64,000 bases of DNA. Origin: Elephas maximus indicus. Its lineage: Eukaryota; Chordata; Mammalia; Proboscidea; Elephantidae. Numbering within the stretch: the stretch's first letter is position 1; the number at the start of each line of letters is the position of its first letter. This document shows positions 63,697 through 64,000 of this stretch, in pieces. The stretch spans positions 55,656,001 to 55,720,000 of the forward strand of contig NC_064834.1 of NCBI RefSeq assembly GCF_024166365.1, written 5' to 3'. Under the pieces are notes generated by a model. It was not told the DNA's origin and did no database searches. It saw nothing but the letters and a program-made list of their open reading frames with translations. Position numbers and translations under genes: made by a program.

Positions 63697-64000
63697 GTAT
63701 ATCCAATTATTTATTTAATAGGCCACGTACACTATTTTACTTTGTATGCCTTTCTTTCCCAAACTTCAACTCATTTTTAAAGCCACAACCCTGGTGAAAT
63801 TGTTTGGTTTTAATACTCAGGTGTGTCTCAGGGGATAACTAGCACAGAATTATAGGTAGTTTATGATCATGGATATTAAAGATTAAAGTTTTAACCAATA
63901 GGTACATTTCATTTCATTTTACATTTCAGCCACCGGTGTGGGGAGGTATAGCTATGACATAGTTATGACCATGTGACTTGTAAGAACTTGAAAGGTGGTG
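63697..64000 (+). other. GSTO2: GSTO2 intron 3, cut by the window edge
   Basis: AT-rich intron start. No element recognised. Confidence 0.7.

Overview
This is a 64 kb piece of mammalian nuclear DNA from an afrotherian, most likely an elephant. The evidence is about 40 copies of a tRNA-derived SINE of the AfroSINE type, RTE (BovB-class) LINEs whose 3' ends match the SINE tails, and L1 3' ends of the proboscidean type, laid over old mammalian repeats (MIR, L2, hAT remnants). A sirenian or hyrax cannot be excluded from the sequence alone. There are no bacterial-style operons; genes are split into short exons with GT-AG (and one GC-AG) introns.

Three protein genes are present in the order known from human chromosome 10q25. 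(1) CFAP43 (WDR96, an axonemal WD-repeat protein) lies on the minus strand. Its CpG-rich promoter is at about 29.0-29.4 kb and six consecutive 5' coding exons run from 29,087 down to 7,130; the rest of the gene lies beyond the left edge. (2) GSTO1 (glutathione transferase omega 1) is complete on the plus strand: six coding exons from 37,380 to 45,197 encode 241 residues with the omega-class catalytic Cys32. (3) GSTO2 starts at 57,866 on the plus strand. Its first three coding exons (57,866-63,696) are in the window and have exactly the same lengths as those of GSTO1 (34, 109 and 223 nt), showing the tandem duplication; the remaining exons lie past the right edge. A CpG island at 46.7-47.25 kb between the two genes is a candidate upstream promoter and noncoding first exon of GSTO2.

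Region by region: 1-3.5 kb is the 5' half of an antisense L1, broken by a solo LTR with clean target duplications. 3.6-29 kb is CFAP43 introns packed with SINEs, L1 3' ends, L2, MIR and hAT remnants. 29.6-36.8 kb is the CFAP43-GSTO1 spacer, with an RTE tail, L1, paired inverted SINEs, a run of four antisense SINEs and an LTR-like element inserted inside a SINE. 37.4-45.2 kb is GSTO1. 45.2-57.8 kb is the GSTO1-GSTO2 spacer, with the CpG island, a second copy of the LTR-like element, a 5'-truncated antisense RTE and two antisense L1 pieces. 57.9-64 kb is the start of GSTO2, whose second intron holds a 2.83 kb RTE inserted into a SINE with a perfect 12-bp target duplication.

GSTO1 and GSTO2 are functional neighbours (glutathione-dependent thiol transfer, dehydroascorbate and methylarsonate reduction); CFAP43 is unrelated (motile cilia and sperm flagella). 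No new defence or biosynthetic system is present. The observations most worth a second look are a phase-compatible candidate alternative exon in CFAP43 resembling the end of its neighbour exon, a GC-AG first intron in GSTO2, and the nested RTE/SINE insertion next to GSTO2 exon 3.
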